Part shown: piece after piece, positions 31,198-42,199 of the stretch
Layout: every line of letters starts with the position of its first letter
Numbering within the stretch: position 1 is the first letter of the stretch
Origin: Kappaphycus alvarezii
Taxonomy: Eukaryota > Rhodophyta > Florideophyceae > Gigartinales > Solieriaceae
Reading direction: 5' to 3'
NCBI GenBank assembly: GCA_002205965.3
Contig: NADL03000492.1
Span: 434,001 to 498,000 of the forward strand
Length of the DNA stretch: 64,000 nt
Program-made: the position numbers and the translations under genes
Notes under the pieces: model-generated
What the model was told of the DNA's origin: nothing
The model's database searches: none
What the model saw: the letters and a program-made list of their open reading frames with translations, nothing else

Positions 31198-31539
31198 AAG
31201 ATGTCGAAGAAGCACAGAAGAAAGAAGCACAGAAGAAAGAAGATTTGGAAATGGATCTTAATACAGGAACAGTGAAGAATGAAGATGTTGAAGTCGGTAT
31301 CAATCCTGGTGAAGATGATGAAGACATTTTGGATACTTATCTGAATACGCAGACGATCTATAGCTTGTAACCCACTATACCCCAGAGCCTATAAGGTCAA
31401 CAAGAAATATTACAGCAACCCAAAGGTTCTCACCTGGTGCTATTCTCTCCACGGTCATCTGAGATGTTGAATACGTCGTCGTTAGGGTGACTGAGTATGT
31501 ACTACGTCGTCCAGCGCCTTTCTAGGTCAATTTTATAGA

Positions 31540-32085
31540 ATTAGCGAATAAATTCTTGGGCATTGATATCGAGCGCAGCGCTGACGGCAGAACTCTTCAA
31601 GTTCATAATGAACCTATGACTCTCCGCCTTTCAAAACAGTTTGGATTTAAACAAGCCGGCCGTGTTTCTACTCCTCTTCAGAACACAATGCTACAGGGCC
31701 CTACATAGAAAGTATAATAATACCCTGCGCACATTTTTTTTCGCGTACTTTTAGTACAGTATCCCTCATGCAACACTATGGTAGTCGACACTGGCTGTTT
31801 GCAACGAAAAATCTCAAATACCTACACAGTACAAGGAATACATGTATAATTTATCACTTCGATGATGCTGTGTTTCTTGAAGGAACTTCTAATAATGATT
31901 TTGCGATAGATCGCGAAGATAGACAGGGTGCAAGCGGATTTGTGTCTACTTACGCTGGCGATGCCATATCGTGGCACAGTATGAAACAGACTGCAGTTGC
32001 TCAATCAACTCTAGAAGCGGTATATGTTGCTATATCGTTCGCAATTCGAGAGGTAATATGGCTCAGGCGACTTTCAGACGACTAA
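31540..32085 (+). pseudogene. Copia RT thumb and RNase H, decayed
   Basis: FLGIDIERSADGRTLQVHNE and LRLSKQFGFKQAG are the block after the YVDD domain. After damage near 31700 comes RHWLFATKNLKYLHSTRN, then GASGFVSTYAGDAISWHS and QSTLEAVYVAISFAIREVIW, where the RNase H Glu is kept (STLEA) but the following Glu is Val. The RT fingers and palm are missing between 31200 and 31540. Confidence 0.8.
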
Positions 32086-32099
32086 TTTATGTTCTTTCA

Positions 32100-32330
32100 A
32101 CAATAGGCAGCAGATGCCGTTGAATATCTCTACCAACTAACGACTAGCTAAAATCCCTTTCGGATAGTCCTGCGGCCGATTCTAATGAAAATTACCGTGC
32201 AACGGTTCTAACAGGCATCGCTAAAGAATAATGGGATAGATAGAATATTGACGACGTAGGATGAAAATAGTAGTAAGGGCAACATAGCTACTCTACAGGA
32301 CTTTGAGTAATACATGGGTAAGTTTTGTGT
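32100..32330 (+). repeat. 3' end block of decayed copia
   Basis: Shared with 38330-38560 (GGATAGTCCTGCGGCC, CAGGCATCGCTAAA, GACGACGTAGGAT, AATAGTAGTA). It may include the last codons and 3' LTR of the element. Confidence 0.6.
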
Positions 32331-32402
32331 ATATCTTTAACCTTAAAACTCCTTTTATTTACCCTGAACTATTTTTTCTCCATCTTTAGTAACGAATTAT
32401 AC

Positions 32403-32418
32403 TTACCTGAACAGGTAA
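32403..32418. repeat. Perfect hairpin at element edge
   Basis: TTACCTGAACAGGTAA is a 7-bp stem with a 2-base loop, close to the inferred 3' end of the 32.4-37 kb element. No function assigned. Confidence 0.45.
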
Positions 32419-32529
32419 TTCGCGTTTACTTGTTTTGAATATTTATTTCAGTGCATCACAATTTGCGATCTTCGTGGAGGCTTCCGCGGGGTTGTCCGCA
32501 GTCTGTGCAAATCCAAGTTTTGGTATTTC

Positions 32530-32830
32530 CCCATTTGCGCATACATTTCTTACAGAACTAATATCAATCATGAGGCATTCTTTTCAAAGTATAGGAACAC
32601 CTGGTGATAACATCGAATAAACTTTTGGACTCTATGAGCATTGAAAAGGAAATTTTTGATTCCAGGCAAGGATTCAAGGTCGTGCTAAATAATTTAGCCA
32701 ATATCGAAAGCACCAGCGAAAGCGGAAACTTCGGAGCCTACTACATATCTAGTTACTCTGCGACATTTTTGACTGGAGCAACTCAGCACATTGCAACTCC
32801 AGCTTTTGTCTGTGAAAGAACAACCTATGC
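32530..32830 (-). pseudogene. RNase H fragment of the 32-37 kb element
   Basis: The minus strand gives AKLFSTTLNPCLESKISFSM then LIESKSLFDVITRCSYTLK. This is the D-SKSLFDxIT block of copia-type RNase H, with the catalytic Asp changed to Glu. Stops lie on both sides. Confidence 0.7.
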
Positions 32831-33206
32831 AAGTTGGGGAGTATTATAGTCTTCGTTTGAAAATGAGGAGTCAGAATACATTTTCAGCCTAGTAGATATA
32901 TTTTGTCCATTTTGTAAAAATTAAGCGAAGAAATAGGGCTATTCTGCACATGCTATATACCTTGATTCAACTGCTTTATAATTTCCACTGAGAATTTGGT
33001 TTCATTCATTTGCGTGGCCATATTCACGTCACAGCATATTTCAGGCTATTTATGTGCTAAGCAAGCCAATCTATGCCTAAAAGATCTTAATTGGGAAAAA
33101 GAGGAGTCTATCAGCAGAATTCGTAGCTTCCTAATATATTTTTCCTGACTCAACTCAAATCCACGATCAGTTCTATTTATTACGGTATCTGCAAATACAG
33201 TTTCAT

Positions 33207-33482
33207 CTAACTTCCTCTCCCTCGATTCAAATTTATCAAGAATTTTTTGGGAAAACTTAAAGAATTCAATACTGCCACAAAGTAGAGAATCTTACACACA
33301 TTTTTAACTAATCTCTGAAGTAATTCATCTGTTTGCTTTGAGAGGAGTGCCAGATCTCCATCGTTTGGTGTAATACCAATATCTTCCTTCATGTGTGAGT
33401 TCATAGTGCGATTCCAATAGTCTCCAGGATCGGATAATCCGCAAAAAGGTTTCATTATCTCTAGTAAGTGGTTCTCAAGCAA
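33207..33482 (-). pseudogene. Reverse transcriptase fragment of the 32-37 kb element
   Basis: LLEIMKPFCGLSDPGDYWNRT then EDIGITPNDGDLALL. The 'K-P-x-x-G-L-x-D-x-G-D-Y-W' block lies just before the YVDD loop in this group. The frame decays immediately after, where YVDD should be. Confidence 0.7.
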
Positions 33483-34211
33483 TATAAAGCTTTTTTTGGT
33501 TTAAGGTAAGCTTTGCACGTCAGAATTTGAGCTGACTGTAAATACGCCTGCTTAACATCTTGAGACTAAACCCTGAAATCGTGTATTACAGAAATAGAAC
33601 CAACAAGCGTGTGGAATGTGGGCGTATAGTCTTGGTTTCATTTACGGGAAAGTTCTGCTCTTTGTCCCTATTACCTTGTACTACAAACTGTGTTTTGTAA
33701 ATCTGTTTGCCATGGTTCATATTTTTTTTATTTACGGAACGAATCTTCCAGACAGGATATTAGAATTCTTTGATATGTCTTCTCTAACAACTATTTTACA
33801 GGTATTCGTCTCATGGAGTCCTTCTCTTTGTTTCTGTTCAGCATTTAGAAATTCAGCTGAATTGGATCTGGGATCTCATGGGTGTAAAAACTCATTGAGA
33901 TTGACGTCAAGTAATTGAAGATTTTTAGAGTATACCCTTTTAATTAATGAATGAAAAGCTTCGAATGGTGTTTAAACTTGATCATGGAAATATGGCTTTA
34001 TTTGAGGACCTTAGTGTTGCACTTATTCGCCATTTATGTCAAAAAATACTTGTCCATTAATAATTTTCGTGATTTTGTAGGGTTTTGGGCAATTAGATTT
34101 GGAATTTTGACGATAGAATGGAGCATTTATTCCAATGTTAATTTCATGGTGAGCTGTATTTGTAAGCTGATAATTCAGAGCGGTTCTGAGTCTGCCTTCT
34201 AAAGTGATATT
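33483..34211. other. Unreadable interior of the 32-37 kb element
   Basis: Should contain the integrase C-terminus and RT fingers. I see only AT-rich sequence with short frames on both strands and no motif. Confidence 0.3.
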
Positions 34212-34604
34212 TTACTTCTCAGCTCTTGCCCCCTGGAGCGATCTCATTCGGGTCACTTGATTCAAAAGTTCGCTATTCATGGCCAGAAACCTCGTCAAAA
34301 ACCCAAAGACGAGTAGTGATGTAACCAGTCTTTCTAGGTTCATAGTATCGTTCATAGCCTTAACAGCGAGACGTAGAGCGACTTCTATTTCAACAGCAGG
34401 CTCCAAACGGCAAATATAGTTATAAATACGGCGTAGCGGATCATGGTAAAGTTCACCGGATCCAATAAATTTATGGCTTTCAACTGCAAATAGGCTGAAT
34501 TTGATTCCATTTGATTTAATCAAATCTTCACACATGTTGAAAACGAATTGATTACACTGTTCCACTTTCATTCTATCAGAAAATCTGGTGTAAATTGTAG
34601 CCAA
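34212..34604 (-). pseudogene. Integrase C-terminal half of the 32-37 kb element
   Basis: A 130-aa open frame: SNGIKFSLFAVESHKFIG then SGELYHDPLRRIYNYICR, then EVALRLAVKAMNDTMN, SLLVFGFLTRFLA and NQVTRMRSLQGARAEK. The 'ESH…G.GE.YH.PLRRIY' block contains the catalytic Glu region and the rest is the conserved C-terminal half of this integrase group. The catalytic Asp part upstream is lost. Confidence 0.85.
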
Positions 34605-34960
34605 GCACTTACGAAATGGGTTCCAAATTGATACCGTACTTTGGCTGCTAAAGAAAAAAGCATTACCGAAATGGGTTTACGTATCCAAGATATGAATTAC
34701 AGGATTTTTGTCAAGAACCATATTATCAAGACCTAAAACTTGATTAAGCTAGCTTTTGATTGAATATGATTTTATTTTGTGTAATAACCTGGAATTATCT
34801 GGGTTTCGGTTCCAAGTAATGATATGTGCGGCATTTTTTGGATATTCGCCGAAATCAAATCTCTCGTCTCGGGAGTTGCTTCCTCTCATCTAGCTCTGCT
34901 AATCATATTTTATTGCTTTGAGGCAAATGGATGGAAAAGTTCAAATTGAGGGGCCTTTAC

Positions 34961-35434
34961 TTAGAATTTGTGAAAAATTTCAGGAAAATCCCACACGACG
35001 TCAAGATGATTGTATTTGAGTGTGTTTGGTATAGTCCATCCATGTGTTTTGGACATAAGTAGGTTTTCAATGTTGTCGGCAACAAATCTAAATTTATCTA
35101 AAACTTCTGGCAGATTCAAAAAAGGAATAATGGAATCAACTGCATCGACGTATAGCGGGATAAAAGCACCATCAGGTGATGGAACACGAAATGGAATCAG
35201 TGAAATATTTGGAAAGATTACAACAGCAAACTTGTAAGCGATTATCACGTGCTTAAGTTTTATCTTAATCCTAGCTAGGTCAAAATATGCCTTTGCTTGT
35301 GATTTTCCAATCACTGTTTTTTTAGCACCAGTGCCGATACGCACTTTCTCGAATTTCTCTGAATTGGATTGTTTTATCAATTTTCTTCTTTTGACAGTTA
35401 AAATTTCATGTATATCTACGCTTTCATTCTCCAT
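34961..35434 (-). pseudogene. Protease/linker of the 32-37 kb element
   Basis: A 157-aa frame. GTGAKKTVIGKSQAKAYFDLA is the protease active site; the usual DTGA or DSGA reads GTGA, so the catalytic Asp is missing. IPFRVPSPDGAFIPLYVDAV and IPFLNLPEVLDKFRFVADN follow, then GWTIPNTLKYNHLDVVWDFP, as in the linker before integrase. Confidence 0.8.
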
Positions 35435-35718
35435 TTTTCTTTCCTTCAGTGGAAAAAAGACGAGTTTTACGTTATAAACGGGAAGCTTGTCGGGTTCCCT
35501 TACATTTTGCCTTTGGCTAGGAGTACTTCGGCTTGTTTGAGTACCCCTAGTTATAGATCCTCTTCATCCAAAAAATATTGTTCCTTAACTGTATTTTGAG
35601 AGAATAACTGTTTAGGGACATACATTAGATCATCGTCTTCTATTCTTTTATTTTCAGATTCCTCTATGTCATCGCCACTGTTGACGTCTCCGAAGAAATC
35701 ATAACCAGGCAGTATTTC

Positions 35719-35934
35719 TTAATCTACTGATTGATCATCATGATCCAGTTCCTGACAGAGCTCAAAATGTACACGGTTCTTGGCCTTAACCAGATCTCTA
35801 AATGATGTTATCTGATGGTACTGGACCTTCCTAGCAACATTTTCATACATTGACTGACTACATTGAGAAAGAATGCGGCCCTTTTTTCCATAACCCCAAC
35901 AAGCTCTATCATCATGAGGTTTGTTTTTCCTCAT
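35719..35934 (-). pseudogene. Gag zinc-knuckle fragment
   Basis: CWGYGKKGRILSQC is a CCHC knuckle with the second Cys changed to Tyr and the His to Arg, followed by a C-terminal gag tail (ARKVQYHQITSFRD). It is in the expected position between gag and protease. Confidence 0.65.
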
Positions 35935-36378
35935 GCTGTAAGCATCTTCGCTTCTAGAGTTACCTCGTCACTATTGAATTTTGTAGAAAGCGGGTCACGG
36001 CCGTATTGAGGTTGTACAGTACACATTGTGTCAGCAAGGCGGCTACATAGTGTAGTGTCTGCATCTGAGATTGATATCATACTTGGGTTCCTCTGATCCC
36101 TCATTCTTCTAACTTTCTCCTCTTGCTCGAATTGAGAGACAGAAATGAGCCAGCTATAAAATAATTGAAAACTTAAGTCATCAGAGATTGCTTTGTTTTA
36201 AGGATCACGAGCCCGAGAGAATCCAATAACGGCGGACTGAAGATACTCAGTCTTATGCCTTTCTGAACAGCAATAGAGGTGGTGCTCGGGGAGTTAACTT
36301 GGATATTTCCACGTGAACTTTCTTGATAGCATCATTTACAGTACAAATGGGAGAAATATATTGACTGACACTAATGTT

Positions 36379-36972
36379 TCAAAGATACGTGGCAATTATG
36401 TTTTGCCTCGAGACTGAGTTACAGTTACTTTGCAGTGCCTTTAGAGCTTGAAAATACTGCTCATACACGCCTTCCACATTCGTTATGTAGAACCTTTTGG
36501 CATTTAATGTAAGGAGATGATGGATATGCTTGACCTTTTGTTCGTCATTGAGCATATAATCCCGGCAGGCATACTTGTATTCAGCTAATAACTCATTCCA
36601 ACATTCAGCTAGGCTACCAGGAAATTTCCTACTTTCTCCCCTGAATCGCATGGACATGTAGTGTGAGACCTTGTCTTCTGATGGCGCCGGAGGTTGGTTG
36701 GACACTGGAGCGGAACGTATGGGGTTTGCGGGGGGTCTAATCGACGATCCAATTGGTGACGCAAGAGAGTTGAAATATACATCCATTTGGTTTAACGCTT
36801 TGCTGAGGTCACAATTGCGGAGAGTAGTTGACGCAAACGTCTTTGAAAGGACAGCAGATTTATGGCTGACAGTTGGCATATTGCGTTCTGCGAGAAATAC
36901 AATCAACTTGCGAATAATCGAGGGACTGATCAGAGTCTGCCCCAAAAAGAATATATCTAGGAAATTCCTCAA
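36379..36972 (-). pseudogene. Gag of the 32-37 kb element
   Basis: A 197-aa open frame. The capsid block reads SMRFRGESRKFPGSLAECWN, LLAEYKYACRDYMLNDEQK then VKHIHHLLTLNAKRFYITN. The same order (FSGDLGEYKIHFLDQYS, KCVHNIFSKYAKRFC) occurs at 52.5 kb on the plus strand. The N-terminal 70 residues are Ser/Pro-rich and unassigned. Confidence 0.78.
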
Positions 36973-37378
36973 TCAATCGAACCCTAAATTCATTAACAGA
37001 GATTTAACTATTTTCAATATAACTTTTGCCGCAATCTACTAGAGACTGTTGCAATTCTGTGGTCTGTCTACTATCTTGACCAAAAACTATATTAATACAA
37101 CCTTTTGCAAGTGCAAATTAAAGATGGTTTACTGCTTTGAAATAACGCAAATTTTTGTGGTTTTATTCGTACTAGTGCACGTTTATCTTTTTGTGGGTGG
37201 CCTCTAATATTTTTGCTATAATTTTTTCGATCCCTGTGTAAACTCTTTTTCGATTTGTTACGATTTCTTTTTTAATTCAATTTTGTTCAATTTTCAAGCA
37301 AGAATCACAACTAATTTGATCGTTCAGTTTACACAGAACAAGATCGAATATCCAGACTGTATTTAACTATATTTTATT

Positions 37379-38030
37379 TTAAATTAAATTAAACTTAAAT
37401 GATTTTTTCCAGCCTTGGAATTGTGAATGGCTCTCGAAGCTGTGTTTGCACTCCTGACAGTACAGCAGTTTTTTTGTTTTTAGAGCAGTTCTTGTATTTG
37501 GAACTCTGTAAATGGCCAAAATAGATTCGGACAAATTGCAAGTTGCCTTGTAGAGCCAACTGGACATCTTCCTTACATCCACACCTGTAGAAGAAGTCTT
37601 AGCAACCCCAGCGCGATCAGCCAATCGACGGACAGATTTGCAGCGTGAGCGTAGCGGAGCCTTAGAAGTAGGTCTGCAAACAGTGTCACCCGTAGGAGAA
37701 TCTGCAAAATAAATTACTGAAAGTTGACGATGTGTGCATACGCGGAATATCTGAAATTTGACCTCTGCCTGAACCTAAATTAACACGTGTAGTATTTGAA
37801 ACTGAACCCGAAATTAAAGGTACACTTTTCGTTACTTTATTGTTCCATGAAGCGAAATTGGAGTGCCGCTCGTATTTGGGGTATTTGTAGTCGGATTTGG
37901 GGTGATGCTGACAGATGAATAAATCTTACACAAAGTAGATCGGGATACCGATCTTGTTCTGTATTCTGTCGGGCTAAGTGGGCTACGTGGCATCACGGTG
38001 GAATCGTTGCCCTTATTGGTCACCGGATAG
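37379..38030 (-). pseudogene. C2H2-finger ORF upstream of gag
   Basis: Two frames: MPRSPLSPTEYRTRSVSR from about 37990, then ADRAGVAKTSSTGVDVRK to KLLYCQECKHSFESHSQF. The last part looks like a U1-type finger (C-x2-C-x4-F-x-S-H) whose final histidines are lost (FQGWKKSFK). The arrangement (Ser/Thr/Pro-rich N-terminus, finger at the end) resembles the ORFs at 22.1-22.6 and 48.9-49.5 kb. Confidence 0.45.
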
Positions 38031-38189
38031 TGTTCAAAAAGAATTAGAAAATAAAGGAATTTGTCAGTATACACGTGGCTTGAGACAATTCGGAAATGTG
38101 ATAAATAGGTATATGATCACTATCGAATTGCGAATAGACTTACTTCTCAAAATCCCCCAAAACGGCAAATATGGATTGCGTTTAAAATT

Positions 38190-38560
38190 CAAGGGATAAA
38201 AAGCAGACAGGCGGCGTTAGCGACAGGATTAAAAAGATATATACGTTTTGCATAGGGTAGAAAAATTGAGTAGGCTGAAATAAAAATGTTGATTTTTTTA
38301 CTTCAGTGTCCAATGCGGCTAGGTATTTTATAGGCAGTAGATTCCGTTGACTATTTCTGCCATATCTACAAAAAAAAACAAAAATCCCTGGGGAATAGTC
38401 CTGCGGCTGGTCCTAGTGACACTTATAATACATCGGCCCTAGCAGGCATCGCTAAAAGTACAATATGCTAGATAAAATATAAACGACGTAGGATAGAAAT
38501 AGTAGTATGGGCAAAATAGCTACAAAGCAGGACTGTAAATAATTCTTAAATGAATTTTTT
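38190..38560 (+). repeat. Deletion derivative of the 26.8-32.3 kb copia
   Basis: The left half (AGCAGACAGGCGGCGTTAGC, GCATAGGGTAGA, CTTCAGTGTCCAA) matches 26.82-26.98 kb; the right half (GGAATAGTCCTGCGGC, CAGGCATCGCTAAAAG, ACGACGTAGGAT) matches 32.10-32.33 kb. The 5 kb of coding sequence between is absent. Confidence 0.8.
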
Positions 38561-39226
38561 GTATCCCTGTAACTTTAACATGGACCGCAATGCGTTTGTT
38601 TTAAAATTAAAAGTTAGCCGCGTGTATGAATGCATTTGTCACCCTCGCTGAAATTTCTAAATTAATAATGAAACTTTTTTTTGGAAATAAGTTACAGGCA
38701 TGTAACTGGATAAGAAGTATGGAGTGCCCGAGTCATTTTAAAATCCTCAATTCAAACTGTTTCTGTGCGTTATTGGCATTATTGCAACATGAAGAACCGA
38801 TTGGTTTCACCATTTGCAAAAAATACCTTAACTAATCACCTTTCTATTATTTATACTGTACAATTAATATTCTAGGATGGAAGAATCGATTCATTGAACA
38901 GAAGAGCGGGTGGTAGAGTGCTGTGAGACTAATATAGATTGGAGCCTTCTCGCCTGTTCACTTACGAGGAGAAATTCATCCTTACACAATGCAGAAGAGA
39001 GAGGTAAGGTTGTTAAAATATTGCTCAAACGAGGGGGGGTTGATGCGGTAGTTTATCTTGTCGTCTGAAACTTTTAGAGGGGCTGTACCGCTGGTTGTAT
39101 CCGCGAGATATAATTTCGCAATGTACTGGAGAGTGGGTTTTCAGTTGGAATAATTAGTATTTTAGATACATTTGTATGATTTGAAATTAATTTTTACTGT
39201 ACTAATTTCTACCCGTCATAGCGCGG
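38561..39226. other. Gene-free stretch
   Basis: A 69-codon frame at 38626-38835 has no recognisable feature. Otherwise AT-rich non-coding DNA. Confidence 0.3.
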
Positions 39227-39650
39227 TCCTCATAAGAGGCACACTATGCCCTCATATGCGGACAATATCATACAAAAAGGTACAGTGAATAAAAGTATTT
39301 GGGTGCGTAGATATTTACTAAAAATATACTCTGAACGTATGATTACGGTAGAAAAGTGATCAACTGCTTCAACTTTACACCACTTTGGCTAAATTACTCA
39401 CCTGCAGGACAAAATATGGCAAAATGATACAGGAATCGAAGGTTATCAAGTGAAATAATGTGTTTCGTACCTTGACTAGCGCTAAAAAACCGAAAAGCTT
39501 GTTTTGGTCGAGCATCCCTGCTGTTTAAAGTATAGGCTACCAAAAAAGACAAAAAATATTTTGCCTTAAAAAATATCCCAAAGCCTTTTCCTCATAGAGT
39601 ATGATCTGAAGTGCCAAGTTTCTCATATAAGGACAATGGTCGTACAGACA
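39227..39650. repeat. Repeat P, copy 1, with CCTCATATG palindromes
   Basis: It begins GAGGCACACTATGCCCTC followed by ATATGCGGACA and ends TCTCATATAAGGACAATGG followed by CAGACACTAG. Internal AAGCTTGTTTTGGTCG is also shared with copy 2 (57.19-57.60 kb). Non-coding; the interior is more diverged than the ends. Confidence 0.6.
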
Positions 39651-40115
39651 CTAGTAAACGCTTATCGCCCTCCAGCAGCTGGCCGCCGGGCGAGATTCGA
39701 AACAAACATCCCAAGAACGTAAACTTGCCAACCGACGCGTCACTCTCGCTTTACTTCTGCTTTCCTACCTCGCGCCGCGACTACACCAGTCCTGAACCCT
39801 GCTGAAGCTGCTACTCTTGAGAGCCTCGACTGCGAGTCCCTTTCAGCCCCCCAACAGGGGGAATCTAAACGGAGTTTTGATAGAATTAAAGGGGAAAACA
39901 GAAGCGGGTCTGCGCCTCCGCGACCCTGTGACTACAGCGACTGGTTATAGCAGTGAGAATAACTAGAGAAAAGGATTATACGTATTTCTAGACAAGAAGT
40001 TTATGAGCCCCTTTATGAGTATCACTAGCAACAATTACGCAGTGCCAATCCTCTCAACCAATAATCATGCCTCGCAGTAGAGTCTCTGGCTACACCATCC
40101 CTAAGACAGCCACTG
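39651..40115. other. Gene-free stretch
   Basis: Short GC-rich piece near 39650-39850 followed by non-coding sequence; nothing identified. Confidence 0.3.
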
Positions 40116-40526
40116 CTAAACTTGCATGGCAATTTCGATTTTTGCCAACAGTACGCCACTTCGCCAACACATGCAGGCTAAAAGTGCCTCTTTCGTAATA
40201 AAACACTGTTCAACTTTAGTTGCACCACAATCATAAGCGTACTCGTTCTCAGAAGCGTAGGATATCTTTGATGGACATCCCATTTCACATATGTGCATTT
40301 AGCGGTATGAACTGTCTGAGTTACTTGTTCTTTCATAACAAAGACCTTTTCGAGGCCATATGAACGATAAGGTGGTCAGCACTGTGGAGTCACACGCCAA
40401 GAAACAGATATTGCACGGATCCAGAATTAAGTCGCTGAGTTTTTTATTTATTCTACAATTTCCAAAACACTTTCCCATTTTCACTACTATGTCTATTCTT
40501 TTTTCCTGCACTTGCTGAGTCCGCAC
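40116..40526 (-). pseudogene. Unidentified cysteine-containing ORF with one stop
   Basis: Two same-frame segments (MRTQQVQEKRIDIVVKMG… and MHICEMGCPSKISYASE…) are separated by a single stop at 40299-40301, together about 136 codons. Scattered Cys residues (CNICFLACD, CGATKVEQC). No family recognised. Confidence 0.3.
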
Positions 40527-40764
40527 TGAAATCTATAGATCCAGAACTGACCTTCTCTGATGTTTTTCAATTAGAATTGACCCAACCTAAACTTCGAGTA
40601 CTTCCACGGCCTCTGAAGTTTTTATCTCTCCTTTTTCCTGTAAGAAGTCTTCTCTAGCATTTACTATTTGCTAAAAACTTTCTTCCATCTCTCTAACTTC
40701 CGCTCAAACGCAACTCATTACCCTTTGCTTTTTTCGGCCTTTTCTTACTTATTTTAGAAGCCCA

Positions 40765-41184
40765 TCAAGATGAAGGTAGTGGGGAGGTCCAAGGTAGTGG
40801 CCTCTGGCGATGAGAATATAGTGCCGTGATGGCATCACGTAACTGTAAGTGCTGTCTATCGGTCAGGGAGTTGTTCCGGAGATGTTGAATGGTCCGGATA
40901 GGAGCTAAATGGGGCGTACTTGTAGGCACTGGGTGATGTGGAAACCAATGCAAAAAACCAGAGAAGTGCAAGGCAATGCGGGTGACCCCTGAGGACGATG
41001 GAAGTGATGAAGACAGAAAAGATCCAATTTGTGTCATGTCAGATGCAGGATTGGGTGTGAGGTGGCGTTGGAGGAGAAATGAGGGGCTATTAAGAATGTT
41101 ACAGACAGAAAAGTGAAGTTGCGATGAGTTCGCCGAGTATGGGGTGGCAAGAGTGTTGTGGAGTACCAATTTTGATCCGTACAT
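40765..41184 (-). pseudogene. Hypothetical gene fragment, Ser/His/Pro-rich
   Basis: A 139-aa frame MYGSKLVLHNTLATPYSA with NSSQLHFSVCNILNSPSFLL and FSGFLHWFPHHPVPTSTPHL. Just upstream on the same strand (41.19-41.40 kb) lies another piece, LTRLKAIFRIPDLTSLLQQK, which resembles the end of a LINE-type reverse transcriptase. The fragment shows pattern similarity to 46.4-46.9 kb, on the other side of the copia element. Function unknown. Confidence 0.35.
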
Positions 41185-41488
41185 TGTGATTAAGTGTAAT
41201 TTGCGGGCTGCCGTGGTCCTCTAGTTACCTTCCCCTGCCCGGGTGGTGGCCTGGAGCTTCGAGAGGAAATCTGAAGCTTTTTGTTGCAGCAGACTTGTGA
41301 GGTCAGGGATTCGGAAGATGGCTTTTAGGCGAGTTAAGGGGTTGGTGTTGAATATACATCTCGAGTGCAGATAGGATACACAGAGTCGCCCCAAGATGAA
41401 GAAGTCGGCGCGTCGCAGGTCGTCGATTGAACATTTCTTGGTTGTATTTCAGACTGCCTCTGTTAGTGTGTTAAACTCTGATTCAAAT

Positions 41489-41746
41489 TTACAGGCGGTA
41501 TGGTTTTGTTGTAATGCAGTAGTCTGTTGTGTTTACTTTGATCTGGTGATTCTGGTAGTTAAATACTGTAGTAAATGCAGAGTGTACTCTCTCCCCTTCA
41601 TAATTCTAATTGTACTCTCCAAATTAAATAAGCTCTCTTGATTATGGGGCAGTTAATCAGTAAATTATCTGACTCACTTTGATGATTAAGTATTAGGGAA
41701 AGTATTACCTGTCAAACCTTAATGCAAAATTATCTGACATGTCACA
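41489..41746 (-). repeat. 3' LTR of 41-46 kb copia
   Basis: Minus strand TGTGACATGTCAGATAATTT to the end CTGTAA. It matches 46149-46406 at equal length with scattered substitutions (ATTAAATAAGCTCTCTTGAT is identical). Confidence 0.92.
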
Positions 41747-42100
41747 TCCTGAAACGCCCCCTCGTGTTGATATTCACAACCTTGAGTAGATCTCGATGGT
41801 GGCTAACCAACTCGGATGGTAGAGCTTTTGTCACGGAATCGGCCTTGTTGTGCTCAGGCGCAACGTACAGAACTTCAAATTCGTTAGAATGAACTGATTG
41901 ACGAACATGATAGTACTTAATAGCAATTTGCTGGACATGGCAAAGGTCCGGAACTTTCTTCGTCCATTTCATCGCTCCTAGGTTGTCTTGAAAGACCTTT
42001 GTGAGCATGTCATCCCCGAATCCTAGATCCTTGAGAACGCCACGTGTCCAGGATACATCTCAGACATATGAAGACAGTGCTGTAACCTCAGATTCTGGAG
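41747..42100 (-). pseudogene. Copia RNase H C-terminal part
   Basis: KVFQDNLGAMKWTKKVPDL (the catalytic D-N of RNase H), HVQQIAIKYYHVRQSVHS and EVLYVAPEHNKADSVTKAL, the copia end block. A polypurine-like GAGGGGGCGTTTCAGGA follows at 41747-41763. Confidence 0.78.
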
Positions 42101-42199
42101 TAGAGAGAGCGACGCTAGTTTGTTTCTTACATGTCCAAATTATCGGAGACCCATTCAAAGTGACTACCATTCCTGATCGTGATCTTCGCTGTTCTCATC

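Larger units (their letters stand above)
26815..32330 (+). mobile_element. Decayed Ty1/copia element with nested family A unit
   Basis: Plus-strand gag (27335), protease (29790), integrase (29930-31200), RT thumb (31540) and RNase H (31768-32085) fragments. Most of the RT is missing. The 5' block 26815-26985 and the 3' block 32100-32330 reappear fused at 38190-38560. The gag/protease junction holds family A copy 5. Many stops. Confidence 0.75.
32390..37000 (-). mobile_element. Decayed LTR element, 'GxGExYHxPLRRIY' integrase type
   Basis: On the minus strand: gag (36.4-37.0), zinc knuckle (35.7-35.9), protease (35.0-35.4), integrase (34.2-34.6), RT (33.2-33.5) and RNase H (32.6-32.8) in order. 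The integrase and RNase H blocks match a copia-related group common in fungi. LTRs could not be delimited. Intervening sections are AT-rich and unreadable. A related plus-strand copy lies at 52.4-54.5 kb and one at 47.5-48.7 kb. Confidence 0.78.
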
